Source: Ichthyophonus hoferi
Taxonomy: Eukaryota > Opisthokonta > Ichthyosporea > Ichthyophonida > Ichthyophonidae
Assembly: GCA_002751075.1 (NCBI GenBank)
Contig: NAOQ01000059.1
Coordinates: 38,491-83,007 of the forward strand
Length of the DNA stretch: 44,517 nt
Direction: 5' to 3'
In this document: positions 10,948 through 22,710 of the stretch, piece after piece
Position numbering within the stretch: the stretch's first letter is position 1
Layout of the letters: the number at the start of each line of letters is the position of its first letter
The notes under the pieces: model-generated
Told to the model about the DNA's origin: nothing
Databases searched by the model: none
Seen by the model: the letters and a program-made list of their open reading frames with translations, nothing else
Program-made: the position numbers and the translations under genes

Positions 10948-13090
10948 TCACTCGTAGAAACCTCTATGGGCACAGTGTGAGCGTGAGCGTGAGGGTGAAC
11001 GGGATCGGGATCGGGATCGGGATCGGGATCGGGATCGGGAATGCGAACACGACTGAGAGCGGGAGCTTCTGTTAGAGAAGGAGCTAGTAGATGAGCAAGA
11101 GGAAGCACTGGAAGAACGAGTCTCAGAGGAATACGAAGATGTTGAGAGAGTGGAAGGAGAAGAGGTGGGGGAGGGTGAGCGCGCAGCGTAGGACCGGTCC
11201 CTCCTGACTCGAATGTATCGTCTGCCCACCTCTATATCATCATAGTGATGTAGGGCATATTTCATATCGTCGTAATGGGCAAACTCTACAACCCCCTCTC
11301 TCCTCCATGAATCCACGTCTGCGAACGTAACCCTGCCTGCTTTTCGAAAAATATCTTTTAAATCTTGCCACGATGTATATGAAGAAAGGTTTTCCACTAT
11401 CAGTCTATATTTACTGCGGTGCACTGGGGCACGCCTGCCGCGTGCCATCTCGACTAGCAGATATTCACCCATGAACCTACACCCATTCATACTCTCTACT
11501 GCATCTTCAGCATTATTCTTGTCCTCAAACTCCACAAAACAATATCCATTCTGCTGGAGGTATAAAGAGTCAAACTTAAGACAGTAGATAAATAAGAAAT
11601 AAATAATAGGCATGGGAACAAACTTAAAATAAGATAAAATAAAAAATAAAAATATGTAAATCTGGTGAATACTTGAACATGTATGAAAAATTGTACTTTA
11701 AAATATGGACAGTTTGCCAGTCCATAGCTATGACTTCTATTGACAAAGCAGGAAGCGCGCAGGGGAAAAAAAAGAATATTTTAAAGAGACAGTATGCGGA
11801 AAGAATAATGAAACTGAAAATGAAGAAATTAAGAATGAGGAGATAACATGGTAGATATTAACCATGGTGGAAATGGAAAAAGATGGAGAAAACGCACTGA
11901 AAAATTGAAACAAAGATGAGTAAATATACTATTAAACGGTAAGGACAAAGAATACAAGACATGGGCTCCATTGATGTGATATAAGTGCATATGGAAAATA
12001 GGTCGAAATAAATAAAATAATAATAATAGTAAAATAGTATTAGTGCATAAACAACTATTTATATAGATGATACGCAGATGTATATATATGCTTTCTACAT
12101 TCAAACAATACAAATTGATATCATACTACCCTGTAATTAGATAATGCCATCGTGGGTGACGACAGTAAACTGGCGCATACTTCACTTACTGTTTATATTA
12201 TCATTTATCAGAAAAAATCATACCTAATATATAGCTTTCCATATTAACCGTAAACCCTTAATTTAAAATACACATTCAAAATCAATGCTAATAAATCAAC
12301 CCTAAAAAGATAGCAAATATAACAGGACTTGGTTTAAGAAGGTCATATAAAGTGCATTTTATAGTTTTCTGCAGGATTCATTTCAAATTAACATTCCAAA
12401 ATATCAAAATTACAACATTATATTCCATTCCATTTGTTGTGTATTTCCTCTTAAGTGTCGAAAACATTTTATATGCGTGCCCCTACAAGCTGTCTTCTAG
12501 TTAATGTTTTTGTTACAAATACAGTATCTAACCTTCCAAATTGTACTCTGCCTTGCAAAGCCCAAGCTTGGCCTACCTCAAACAATTGTGAGAGACACTA
12601 TTCTCAGCTTGTGGTCTGAAAAGTGTCTTAAATTGTATATTTGTTTTTAAAAACAATATATATTTTTATACAATTATCTTTATCAAAAACTCTTTGTTGC
12701 ATCCTTGAGGTACTTTATCAATGTAGTCGTAATAGTAATAGGTGATAGACCAGGCTTGTTAATTTAAAATTGTTGTAAAATGTATGTTATATTTAGATGC
12801 TTGCTGAAGTATGAAAAAGAAAAAAGTACCCAATTTTGTTTATATTTTAAAGATGCGTTTATACACTGTATCCAGCCATAAGTATAGCTTAACTTAACGT
12901 CAGTTCTATCAAAACTAATACAATTAAAAAGAAGAATTAAAACAGCTTTTCATACACTCAAAATACAAAAGAACAACAAACAAACCTTAAGCTCAATATC
13001 AAGCACTTTGCCATACTTGATAAAAGCCCTTTCTATATCTTTGCATTGTACTTCATAGGGCAAATGGCCTACGTATATGCGTTGAGCCAT
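10948..13090 (-). CDS. SRSF4/5/6-like: SR splicing factor, SRSF4/5/6 type, two coding exons
   Basis: Nuclear SR protein that binds exonic enhancers and recruits spliceosome parts. Coding exons on the minus strand: 13090-12986 and 11550-10948, joined in phase 0 with a GTTTGT donor and a CAG acceptor, giving 235 residues. RRM1 spans about 3-70, with RNP2 IYVGHL near 5-10 and RNP1 at 38-45 (the segment starts NGYCFVEF). RRM2 spans about 83-150 and carries the family heptapeptide SWQDLKD (95-101), preceded by RLIVENLSS, which points to the SRSF4/5/6 branch rather than SRSF1. A Ser-rich then Arg-Ser tail runs from about 157 to the end and is short for the branch. The 1,435-base intron interrupts RRM1. 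Part of the RS tail is a perfect hexanucleotide repeat at 11001-11040. A CCAAT box lies upstream. Confidence 0.95.
11001..11040 (-). repeat. In-frame hexanucleotide repeat coding for Arg-Ser dipeptides
   Basis: Plus-strand GGGATC repeated about 6.5 times. On the minus strand it reads TCCCGA and encodes alternating Ser and Arg in the tail of the SR protein. Being a multiple of three, gain or loss of units lengthens or shortens the RS tail without a frameshift. The same stretch is open in other frames (Gly-Ile and Asp-Pro repeats), which are shadows. Confidence 0.9.
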
Positions 13091-13205
13091 AACAAATTAG
13101 TTCCAACCGAATCAAGTATTTCCTATGATATAATCTTTTGTTTTGTTTTGCTATAACATTGCATCCTGATAAAATCATTACAAATGGTGTGGTCGCCTCC
13201 ATACC

Positions 13206-13211
13206 ATTGGC
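13206..13211 (-). promoter_or_regulatory. CCAAT box upstream of the SR protein gene
   Basis: The minus strand reads GCCAAT here, about 116-121 bases before the start codon at 13090, within a locally GC-richer stretch (13185-13215). Position and motif fit an NF-Y site. This is a single short match, so support is moderate. Confidence 0.4.
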
Positions 13212-14330
13212 TACAAAGTGAGCCTTAATAGTAAGATTTCATTGGTTAATTAAAAGTTTACATTTTATGGATAGCATGGAGTTGTCAGATAAGTTCATGT
13301 AGAAATTTCCAAGGATTAGCATGAATAGCCAGCCAGAGATGGGTTTCACTATAAAGTCAAAATTCTTTGTAATTGTAGGTAAAATAATATAAATTTTTTT
13401 TTAAACTATATGGGTAATCTATTTTATTATACACAAATTTTAGTTCTAGAAAATACATATCCACAGTGTACAGGATTTTTTGCTGCTGTGCTATGAGATA
13501 ATTTTTAGATACATCAATTAAAATCAATAAGCCTATAGATTGATCTACTATTCTTCTTTTCCATTGGATCGTAAAAAAGCAATATAATAATATTTACCAT
13601 GTTTTGATTCGAAAAGGAAACTACAAGTATGCCTAGCATTGTTGCCTAGCATTGGTTAGTTTCAAATTAAGAAATTACAATGATCAGGATTGACGTGCGA
13701 TCTGGAGTGTTTTTTAATATAAATGGAATTTACTCGAAATACATTATTTTCAGCGATCTTCCATATTTCTATAGATATGTCATTATGTAGGAAATGGCAT
13801 GGAGTGACTTTAGTCGTCAGTTCATCAATCACAAATATACTCGGTGATTTCAAAGTAATATGCCCACTACTATCTATTTTATTATACTAATCTGTTCCGT
13901 TACTCCAGCCATCACCATATTACAGCAATATGTGTGGGACTGTTGTATAATTAAAGCATGTCATTTCTTACACCTAGAGGACATAGAACTGTAATCTATT
14001 AGCTATCTTGAGATTAATATCTACAAATTTGATTAAGACACATGGATGTCATGTATTTCTATCACAATTAAGCTGGATGCTGCCTAAAGAAATCGACTCA
14101 ATATTACTGGTTGAATATCATTCTCAGTATTTTAAATAATGCGACTGGATTAGCTCTAAGTCATACGTGTAACAATGTATGCAAACATAATACACCTTAC
14201 TTGGCCTACGAGTTATGCCAGTAATAATATTAAGTGTGCCCGTCCATTAATAATATACAAATGCTGCTCAAATATTTTACAGAAGTATATAAATGTATGT
14301 ACATTTCAAGCACCTACTCTAGGTCATACA

Positions 14331-14336
14331 TTTATT
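14331..14336 (-). terminator. Candidate poly(A) signal of the RmlD-like gene
   Basis: AATAAA on the minus strand about 80 bases past the stop codon, with a G/T-rich stretch shortly downstream. Confidence 0.45.
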
Positions 14337-14414
14337 AATTACGCATCTAACGCCAAATATCCAATCCAAATTATAAAAATCCACGTATGACTTGCCCACA
14401 CTGAATATATACTG

Positions 14415-17400
14415 TTATACAGTAGCAAAATATTCACTAATTCCTCTGATTTTCGTCTTCAGGATGGACTGAGCTTTAGATGTGTTCAAGGCTAAATTCA
14501 GTGGACGATTAAGACCTGACTCAGCTGACAATCCTGTTTGAATATTATCCATTGTGCCTTCTTTGAGGTGTGTACAGATAAGCTGTGCCAGGTTGTATCT
14601 CTGTAATACACAGTGTCAGAATATTGACTGAGAGACTAAGAAATAGCTCTAAGCATATAGTATGATATGCAAGGTCGCACTAATAAAACACAGCCCGTGA
14701 ATAAAAATTGCATGTACATATTAATCTAGGAAGAAGAAACAAATGGTGATTGGTCAATAAGTATTTGTGTATGCGCTACTATAACTATAAATTAAATACA
14801 CAATCTCCTTGGTGTACGAGACGATAATAACATAATGTAATGGAATAATTTGCATAGATATATAAGCTTTGGCAGCTTATGGTTGAATCAAGTATAGAGT
14901 AAGATCACACATCTAATGCCTCATTCTTAAAATACACACGTAATACTCATATATACATGCACATAAATATTTATATATCTAAATCTTTCTCTCTTTTGCC
15001 CATGGCTTAACCCATATTTATACCTAAAACCAGTCTAGACACGAAGATCTCAACCAACAGCAACCTACCTCAGAACTATATAACACTAGACATGTGATTA
15101 TGTGTATATGTAGGCCAATGCATAGCAAAAATATCAAAATACTGTTATTCCTGGGTTTATTTTTCATTCTCACTTTTTTATCATTCATTTAAACCCATCT
15201 GTAAACACACGCTATCGCATAGCTATATCAACCCGTCTACACACATCACTAAGCGCTAGTCATATTATGTCGGAAATAAGTAGACAAGATATGTCCCTGT
15301 GAGTTATATCCATTTATAATCGAAGTAGTTGATAACGTCAAACCCCATCAGGAATGAAAAGATCAAGAGAATTCAGTAGTGATAAAAAGAAGGAAATGTA
15401 GCTTACATTGGTAACTTCGCTACTGGCAAGATTGAGGATGCCCCAGTGCTTTCTAAAATACAAAAAGAAGAGAAGGAGAGATATAATATGCAACAAATAA
15501 TAGAAAGAGAGGGAGTGTGTGCGTGAAAGCACGAGGAGATATGAATATACGGGAGATATAAAGATAATAAATACAATAAAAGAAGATAGAGAAATAGAAA
15601 TATAGAACAGAAAGCGTATGCCACAAAGGTAGAGCAAATAATAAAGGTATGAGAAGTGGCAGGCAGGGGTGAATGGTTAGTATTCATATGAAAGGGTTCA
15701 CGCTAAGGCAAAGGCAAACAATGTTTGCTATACTCCTACAAAATAGACAAGCGCATACCAATTTAACGATACAACCCATAGATATCCGTATATCAACTCC
15801 TATAACACATACCACACAGACATGTACATTATGTCAATAACACCTGGTTAAATATATAGGAATATATAGATATGTGTGCCTACTCTCTTTACTTTAAATT
15901 TTCCCTTTAACTTGTCCTATTACATCGCAAATACTATGATAAGGCAATCTAATAACTATTAACAATCATGTATCAAGCCCAGGAATAAATAATAAAAGGT
16001 ATACAATTGGTAGCCTACCTATCCTCAAGAACCAGTTCTAACATGGCTAGGGCAAGGTCATCCGAGAAAGACATATTACGAGGCTCATCAGTAAACAAGG
16101 TCACCTTTTGACTGTGGAAAATACAGTCATTGCACTATCTCATGAATAGCTTGCAATATACAATTATTGCGTAATGTGATTAGGAAAGTTTACGCTATAT
16201 CTAGTCAGTCTACGTATACAGTATATATGCAGTATTCGGTTACTATAGTGCTATTGATGTGACTCACCTCTATAACAATATCATGCTATTTATGGTGCAT
16301 ACATGATTTTATCATACTCTGGGATCGCAAACAGAAGTCCCATACTCCCGAAAATTAGTCAATCTATATGTATATACATGGTACATAAACCCTATTATAT
16401 TAAAAATAACATACTGATAGATTGTACATTAGTCAATAAGCATTAAATGCAAGATCTACTACACCAGGAATAAAAAATAAGTTGTTGATTCCGGTATATA
16501 TCGCATCTGCACTATTATTACATCAACTACCACTACTCTATTTGGTTAACTCATCTAACATGAAATGCATATATGTAACGGAACCCGATACGTGACAACA
16601 CAGCACAATGAATACCTTCGTCAAAGGTATGCGTATAGATGTGATTTGATGTGATTATCATAATCGAAATGAAACTATATATATAATAAAGTAGCCAAAA
16701 AGATTCAAAAGCAAAACGAGAGAGAGGAGGAAAGAAAATATAATGTAATATAACAACACGATGACGCTATAAAAGGGGAGAACACATACGAGGAGGAAAG
16801 ACATTAATAAAAGGTAAATAAGAATGTTAGTATGCTGAAACGCAAACCAATAATACTAATTGCAAAAGAGAATGAATATTAACACGATTATAGAAGGAAT
16901 AAAAACAGTACCCTTGACTGTGGAGAGCATTTACTACAAACTGTATTGCTTTTCCGTATCGTGGCTTCGTAGTTAGAATCAGACTCGTGCGACATATGAT
17001 AAGTGGATGACCTTTACCCTCCCTAAAGATGTATAGTTACATATAAAAATATATGCGTGTGCATGTGAATGTATGTGCATGAATTGCAATAGAAATATTA
17101 GGTTGTATGTATATTTTTGGAAATACCCATTAGGGCCTGTGTTGGCTTCAGAGTAGCTATATCTAAGGGCAGACTCTGACATATATATATATGCGGATGG
17201 GTGGGCATGTTTGTGTGTAATTGAGTTCTTTGAAAAGAGGCAAAGGAGTATATGTAAGTCATTGTATTGTATATATCAATATACTTTTAATAAGCATTCA
17301 AATGTGCCAGCAATAATATAAGGTTCTACCTGACCATATTAATAACACTCTCAGTCATTTACCCTAAACCAGTAATCAAACAATCAAATAAATCAACAGT

Positions 17401-20400
17401 ACAAAACAATTCCCGCACCTCAACAGCGCTATCTCCATATCAACCTTGGCTCTCCCATAATAATTACATGGTGTGACGGGACACTCTTCATCATATGAGG
17501 TGGATTCTATTGATGGTATACCATTATATACCTGTAGGGATATAGGGAGGAACCAACTAGAAATTATTAAAGGCAAGACAATAGTTGCCTTTATAGGCCA
17601 ATATAGATGGGAAAATGTTTTATAACTCGTTTAACATGTATCTTATATATAAAAATAAATATATTAGATTTGCATTGTAAATTTTGGTTGGGATTATTTT
17701 GCCTAATACAAAATATGTATTCATCCTAATGTTGGCAAATATATACGCTCAGTTGATTGGATCCCTTTATGTCCAGCTTGCATTCATTTCCCCTTATATG
17801 GCAATATTTCATAGGCCCTATAAATGTCCCCTTACCATTCGGAGCAATCGTTTCATCACATGTACATGCAATCTATATTATAGTCAACCTAATAACCATA
17901 ATTCTACGGTATGCAAAACAAAAATGTACATAGGGAAAGTCAAAAATTATATCTGCTCTATATATAATACTTTAACTATGACAACATAAGCACCAATCTT
18001 TTTCTGCTTATGTTTTTGGCTAATTACACCACGTTGATATTCCAGAGAAACCTGTACGCATATATATATCCCTTCACCCATATACACTATCTGTCTAAGA
18101 GTCTATCAATCCAATACACAGGGCTATTGACACTGTTTAAAATAACAATACTAAATAGACTTAGATACAAGAATGAAGAGAAAGCTGGAAGACAAGTATA
18201 TAAGTATTCTTATTATATTTACATGCTCTGACCCTGAGAGGGAGCTCAGTATGCTCTATTAAACCAGCCCAAGGATTGATAAGAGTGGCGTCATGGAGGT
18301 AGTAGGGTGCAAAGAGATTCATAGAAGGGCGTATGTAAGAATATATGGAACTAGAACGGGGATAGAGACATGCAATAGGTTTGCACAGGGCTAATCACAT
18401 AGATATTAAAATATTGATCAAGGCTGTGTCCAAGATCCTGCGCCATTAACTGTCCTCATATCACTCACACCACTCAGAATGCTAACAACAGGGTCATCTT
18501 TGTATATAAATGGATGCCGAGAGTGAGAATATATGTGCGACAAAGATAGAAAGAATATACGAAGTATAAACAAACACACGCAACGTGAGATAATGACAGC
18601 TAAAATGGAGACACTACAAAGGAAAGGCATATATACCAACCTGATCTGTACTCATTGCAAGAAACTTTCCTCCCTTTTTCCACGTTGCCTTGGCAGCATG
18701 AACAACATCATCTACGACTCCAGTATAAACTTTCACGTTTTCTGCACTTGCAGCACCCCCATGTTTAGGAACTGCACAGTATAGAACCCCCACCAGCCCA
18801 TAGATTTCATTGAAAAACGAATCAACTGCGGTATAGTCACTTAAATCTAATTGAGTCCATTGAACATTAGGACAATCTGATAGAGGATTACTGTGGTAAT
18901 AGGTTGCAATTATCTGTAAGGTGAAGGGTGGCTATAAGGTTAGTGCTGAGTTATTATATAACCTGTAAAGAAAATGCAAAAAGTATTGATGAAAATAATG
19001 AGAATGAGAGGTGGCAAGAGGATACGTATAGGAAGGTATAGGAGAGTGTATATAAAAAGGTATGCAAAATAAAGAGTCATTGCTATCCCCTGTTCAGTTG
19101 CAAGGAATTCAACAATGACGTTATCTCCTCTAGTCTCCCACCTTACAATACCATCACTAATATCCCCATATGCACGTCTTCCAATAAAACTATTCATACC
19201 CATGCATGTAAATCTAGCTATCTATTCATCTGCCTCTATAGCCCTCCTCCTCCTTATGTCCTCTCCTAGTCTCACATACACACATTCTATCTCTTTAACC
19301 CTCTTCTTTCATTATCCCGTTATCTTCCTTATCATCTAGTAGCCTCATCAACTCACAACCTCCTCCGCCTCCTCTTCAAACAATATGTCACATGTACCTC
19401 AATGTTGGAATAGACGTGTGCGGCAGCCCGAACTACTGCTGCCCCCAGTTCTCCACTGTGTAATCATACAGCAATAAGGAAGTGGCATAGATATGTAAAT
19501 AAAAATATGGTTTATCCTCCCTCTATATCTCTGTCGTTTTCTTTATTTAATTATTTTCTATTAAAAAAGAATATAATATAAAGGGAGCAAGCAGTACATA
19601 ATATCTTTAGTAAATAATTAAGGTTTGAATATGTTGGTATGTGCTTCAGTTGATATTCTATTGGACTCCCGACTTTTCTATTGCTCGCTATATCAAAGAA
19701 TATGCATGTATGCATGTATGATAGTATGTATGTACATACGCGTAGGTGTACGTGTTATAGAGGGTTCCAAGCCGGCACCGCGTTATTACACGACAATATT
19801 AAAATAACTACTGTCAATAAAACAAAACAAAACCCTTTGAAGTAGAGGCAATTACAAAAGGTATTGCAGTGGTGTAAAGAACCTCCTGGTTTCATAGGAT
19901 AGAATTATAGCCTATGATCCTAATGTAGCGTTTTAGGTTCTGATTATATCTATATTTTACAAGATACTGGGGGTGCAAATGCAAGTATGTATAAAACTGT
20001 GTGCGAGCATTCTTGGAGCCTTTTCTTTTATTAACAATAATGATTGTCTTCTACACAACATCATTCTTAGTCTCCGGTGGATATGACAATACCTTTTAAA
20101 TGATATGAGTAATCATATCAGGGTAAGAAAACTGCTTTTAACTTATAAACCTAGTAAGTCACTGTATGGCTTGAAAAAGATGAAAAAGATATTAGCTATA
20201 TTGTATACCCGTTCTAAGTGATTACCTCTAAATACAAGGACTGATTTAGTTGGCAATACTTGTTGCGTAACCAACCACTCAGGGCTGCTTCCCAGGTAAA
20301 TAACACCTGTTTGTGTCACACCTTGAGTCTATATAATGCCTTCTCGAGTTCAAAAAAAGAAGAAGAAAAGAAGAAAAAAATTATTCATTGTACCTAGATG

Positions 20401-20669
20401 CGCATGCGCATTTTTATGATACTCATAAATTCCCAATAACATAAGTATTTTGATACTAGTTATAGCACTGTTAATGAATTTTTAGGTTGTTTTTAGTGAC
20501 TGTCAGACTCACTAGAGACTGCAGATAATATCCAGATAATATCCAGATATCCAACTATAACTTGTGATGTTTATGTTGTGTAAGACCCAAGGGGCTTTGA
20601 ATAACCCTCAAACCTAGATAAAAGAAAGAGTACTTACGTTCCACCGAACACAACAACAACTGGCATCAT
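14415..20669 (-). CDS. RmlD-like extended short-chain dehydrogenase, 8 exons
   Basis: NAD(P)-binding reductase-type protein of the RmlD family, which includes dTDP-4-dehydrorhamnose reductase and MAT2B, the regulatory subunit of methionine adenosyltransferase. Minus-strand exons: 20669-20638, 19455-19398, 18913-18641, 17531-17419, 17022-16912, 16111-16019, 15452-15407, 14600-14415. All junctions are GT-AG with matching phases, giving 303 residues, close to RmlD (about 300). The first strand and nucleotide loop VVVVFGGTGELG lie at 4-15, followed by the YHSNPL stretch, STDQVYNG at 118-125, the catalytic YxxxK at Tyr146-Lys150 (YGRAK), CRTSLIL after the Rossmann core, DEPRNMSFSDD near 205-215, and a C-terminal NRPLNLAL segment. 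The STDQVYxG and HSxPL words resemble the plant and bacterial RmlD-like proteins more than vertebrate MAT2B (DYVFDG). The substrate is unknown. Two adjacent Met codons open the frame, and either could start. Confidence 0.9.
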
Positions 20670-21664
20670 AAATTTTCGCTCTGCTTTGCTTCAGATGTTG
20701 TTTTTTGATAAATTATCTTTACAATTAGCCTGGTATTTATATTATATAATTCCGTTAAAACAATTTATTATACTGCGTAATCCTTCATTTGGTTTTTGTT
20801 ACCTGTCAATTATTACATGTATTCCAAAAAGGGTATATTATTGGCTTTTTCTATATTTGTTTACTTTTACTGTCTTATGATTGGGGACATTTCCTATTAC
20901 GACTGTTCCCGCTGCTGGGTTGACTATACTGTAATGTGCATCCTTCCCGATTAGAAACACAAATACTGTTTCGTATGCTGTATTTCTCTTTTTCATGTCT
21001 AATTATATGCATACATAAGAATATCGATATAATAATACCTATATGTAAGTATATGTATATGTTGGCATATCATTTTGGCCCATCAGGTTTCCCGGTGATC
21101 CTACTGGTCGTATGGCGTCTCTCTCTTCTTATTAGTGTTTCGCCAGTGTGGTTCATTGTATCATTTTTTTGGCTTTGGCTCAGCCATACTTTGCATACTT
21201 GGTCACTAAGTTATGAACCAATAGGAGTAGTTTGAACTAAAACTTCCTGTTGACCTTGCTTGTTGCAGCAAATCCTCAAAATAAATTTTAATATCCCCTT
21301 ATTATTCGTGGAGGAACTATACATCTTTTAAGACCTGTAAGAGTTTCGGTTTGGAAGTATCTTGATACTGATGAGTGACTAGTGTTCATTATTCAGAATA
21401 TATTTTACAAAAATTCCCTACCAATTATTAATGCAACTCATTGTACTAGCAATAAAAAAGTACATTTACGCTTAGAAGTTACGTGTTTTTATATAGTACA
21501 ATACAACAATTAGTGTAAGAAAGAATTTAATAAACAACCACACTGGGGAATAAACGAAACGGAGTGAGATTTTCAAATGCAGCATTTGATTTTAGAGCAC
21601 CTTGTAATGCTTGAATGGAAAGGGAAGACATACATGGTCCACGTCGTGATCGGATCAGGGAGAT

Positions 21665-21880
21665 CTAGCCAATAAGGTGCAGTGCGTGAGTTACGGGAAT
21701 GGGGTTACTCCGCGTACCTTTGCCTATCATTCGGCTATTTGCTTGCGCTCCTGTAAGACTAACTCCAACAAGAGCATTTGCTTTTTCGTATTTAAACTGT
21801 TATGGCTCACCACATGTGCTGGCAGAGCATATTCCTGCTGCCGCTGCGATATATATTAATGTCTACGTAAGACCAATTAG
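21665..21880 (-). other. GC-richer patch with possible short minus-strand exons
   Basis: The GC content is visibly above that of its flanks. On the minus strand, a segment ending at 21811 with a GTGAGC donor and one running from 21750 (after an ACAG acceptor) to a stop at 21665 join in phase 1 and would encode a short Ala/Ser-rich C-terminus. The implied 60-base intron is far shorter than any other in the window. Two plus-strand frames of about 60 residues are open over the same patch, so strand and coding status are unresolved. Confidence 0.2.
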
Positions 21881-21996
21881 ATGTTAGTATTCAGGAGATA
21901 CATTTATGGGACCATTAGGATGTTATAAATATCTTGATCATGCTCCTCTTTGTGACTTAAGACGCTTTCATACGCAGGTGGAGTAGTCAGATCATA

Positions 21997-22146
21997 TATA
22001 TTATATTATATATTCGTATTTCATATATATTGGTAGTACAGGTGCTTGTAGGTGATAATATTATATTATATTATATTATATTATATATTCGTATTTCATA
22101 TATATTGGTAGTACAGGTGCTTGTAAGTGATATGATAATATTAGCA
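21997..22146. repeat. 75-bp tandem duplication
   Basis: A unit containing ATTCGTATTTCATATATA and then GGTAGTACAGGTGCTTGTA occurs at about 22012-22054 and again at about 22087-22129, period 75. The copies differ at one site in that core (AGGTGAT against AAGTGAT), and a TTATA run between them is longer in the second. Near identity suggests a recent event. Confidence 0.9.
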
Positions 22147-22393
22147 CCACAAGGTGATTGCACCAGACTTTCCTCTGCGCGCATCACTGGAAGCATGACA
22201 AGGTACCGTAACTTAGAATTATATCTGAAGTGTTGGAACATGTGTAATCCGTTACAATAGCGCCTTATTCATTTATCTACATTAAAGTATAAGCATATAT
22301 TTTATCGTATTACATTAGATTGTTTACCTTTCATTATCCCGGTTTCACCATAAAAGGGACCATAAGCGTGACCAATGCACATAGAATAATCCA
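22000..22393 (-). CDS. Possible exon pair with a papain-like C-terminal pattern
   Basis: Minus-strand segment 22393-22328 (ACAG acceptor, GTAAAC donor) and a second segment starting at 22186 (CCAG acceptor) join in phase 1. Together they read YGPFYGETGIMKVMR, then a stretch ending SPCGAN. This resembles the WGxxWGxxGYxKxxR...CG tail of papain-family (C1A) proteases, but the catalytic Asn of KNSWG would be replaced (GHAYG). No upstream exon with the catalytic Cys or His was found, and the second segment runs into the 75-bp duplication before a stop. It may be a diverged or relic gene, or chance. Confidence 0.2.
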
Positions 22394-22710
22394 CTGTATT
22401 TGACTTGCCCAGCTAAAAAATCCATAACTATCAGCCAATGGTAAACAGGTAAAGACGCTACATATACATTCCATAAAAAACCGATCAGCTGAACACCGCA
22501 GGCTAGAAATAATACGTACTTATCTTTCCAGTCATAAATATTTGGTGTAGTGTACAGTAGTTGTATATCCCTAAATATCATTACTTCTTTGTTAAAAATC
22601 ATCATTGTTAAGTGCTGGAAACGGAATACAACTTGTAGCTATGATTAATTTTGTTTAATTTTTCTTTTACAAGTTAAATATCTTATCTTTGTATTTATTT
22701 TCACCACACT

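Larger units (their letters stand above)
13091..14414. other. Spacer between two minus-strand genes
   Basis: Contains the SR protein promoter and the 3' end of the RmlD-like gene. TTTATT at 14331-14336 reads AATAAA on the minus strand, 79-84 bases after the stop codon of that gene, and is followed by a TG-rich stretch, so it is a reasonable poly(A) signal. Nothing else is recognisable. Confidence 0.5.
20670..22710. other. Divergent spacer between the RmlD-like gene and the ENPP gene
   Basis: About 2 kb between two head-to-head starts. It contains a 75-bp tandem duplication (21997-22146), a patch of higher GC near 21665-21880 that is open in several frames, and two minus-strand exon-like segments near 22000-22393. 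A hydrophobic plus-strand frame at 20936-21235 has no match that I recognise. Promoters for both flanking genes must lie here, but no clear motif stands out. Confidence 0.5.

Noticed and set aside
10707-11108. Frames with Gly-Ile or Asp-Pro repeats
   Set aside because: Shadows of the hexanucleotide repeat that encodes the RS tail of the SR protein.
20226-20306. An 81-base exon-like segment in intron 1 of the RmlD-like gene, with a CAG acceptor and GTAATC donor on the minus strand
   Set aside because: Joined to exon 1 it meets a stop at once, while exon 1 joins directly to 19455 and gives the expected GGTGELG loop. It could at most be a rare non-productive exon.
20936-21235. A 99-residue plus-strand open frame
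   Set aside because: Hydrophobic, no recognisable motif, typical of chance frames in AT-rich DNA.
22345-22605. An 86-residue hydrophobic minus-strand frame
   Set aside because: Two minus frames are open here and neither has a recognisable motif; it does not join in phase to the better exon-like segment at 22393.
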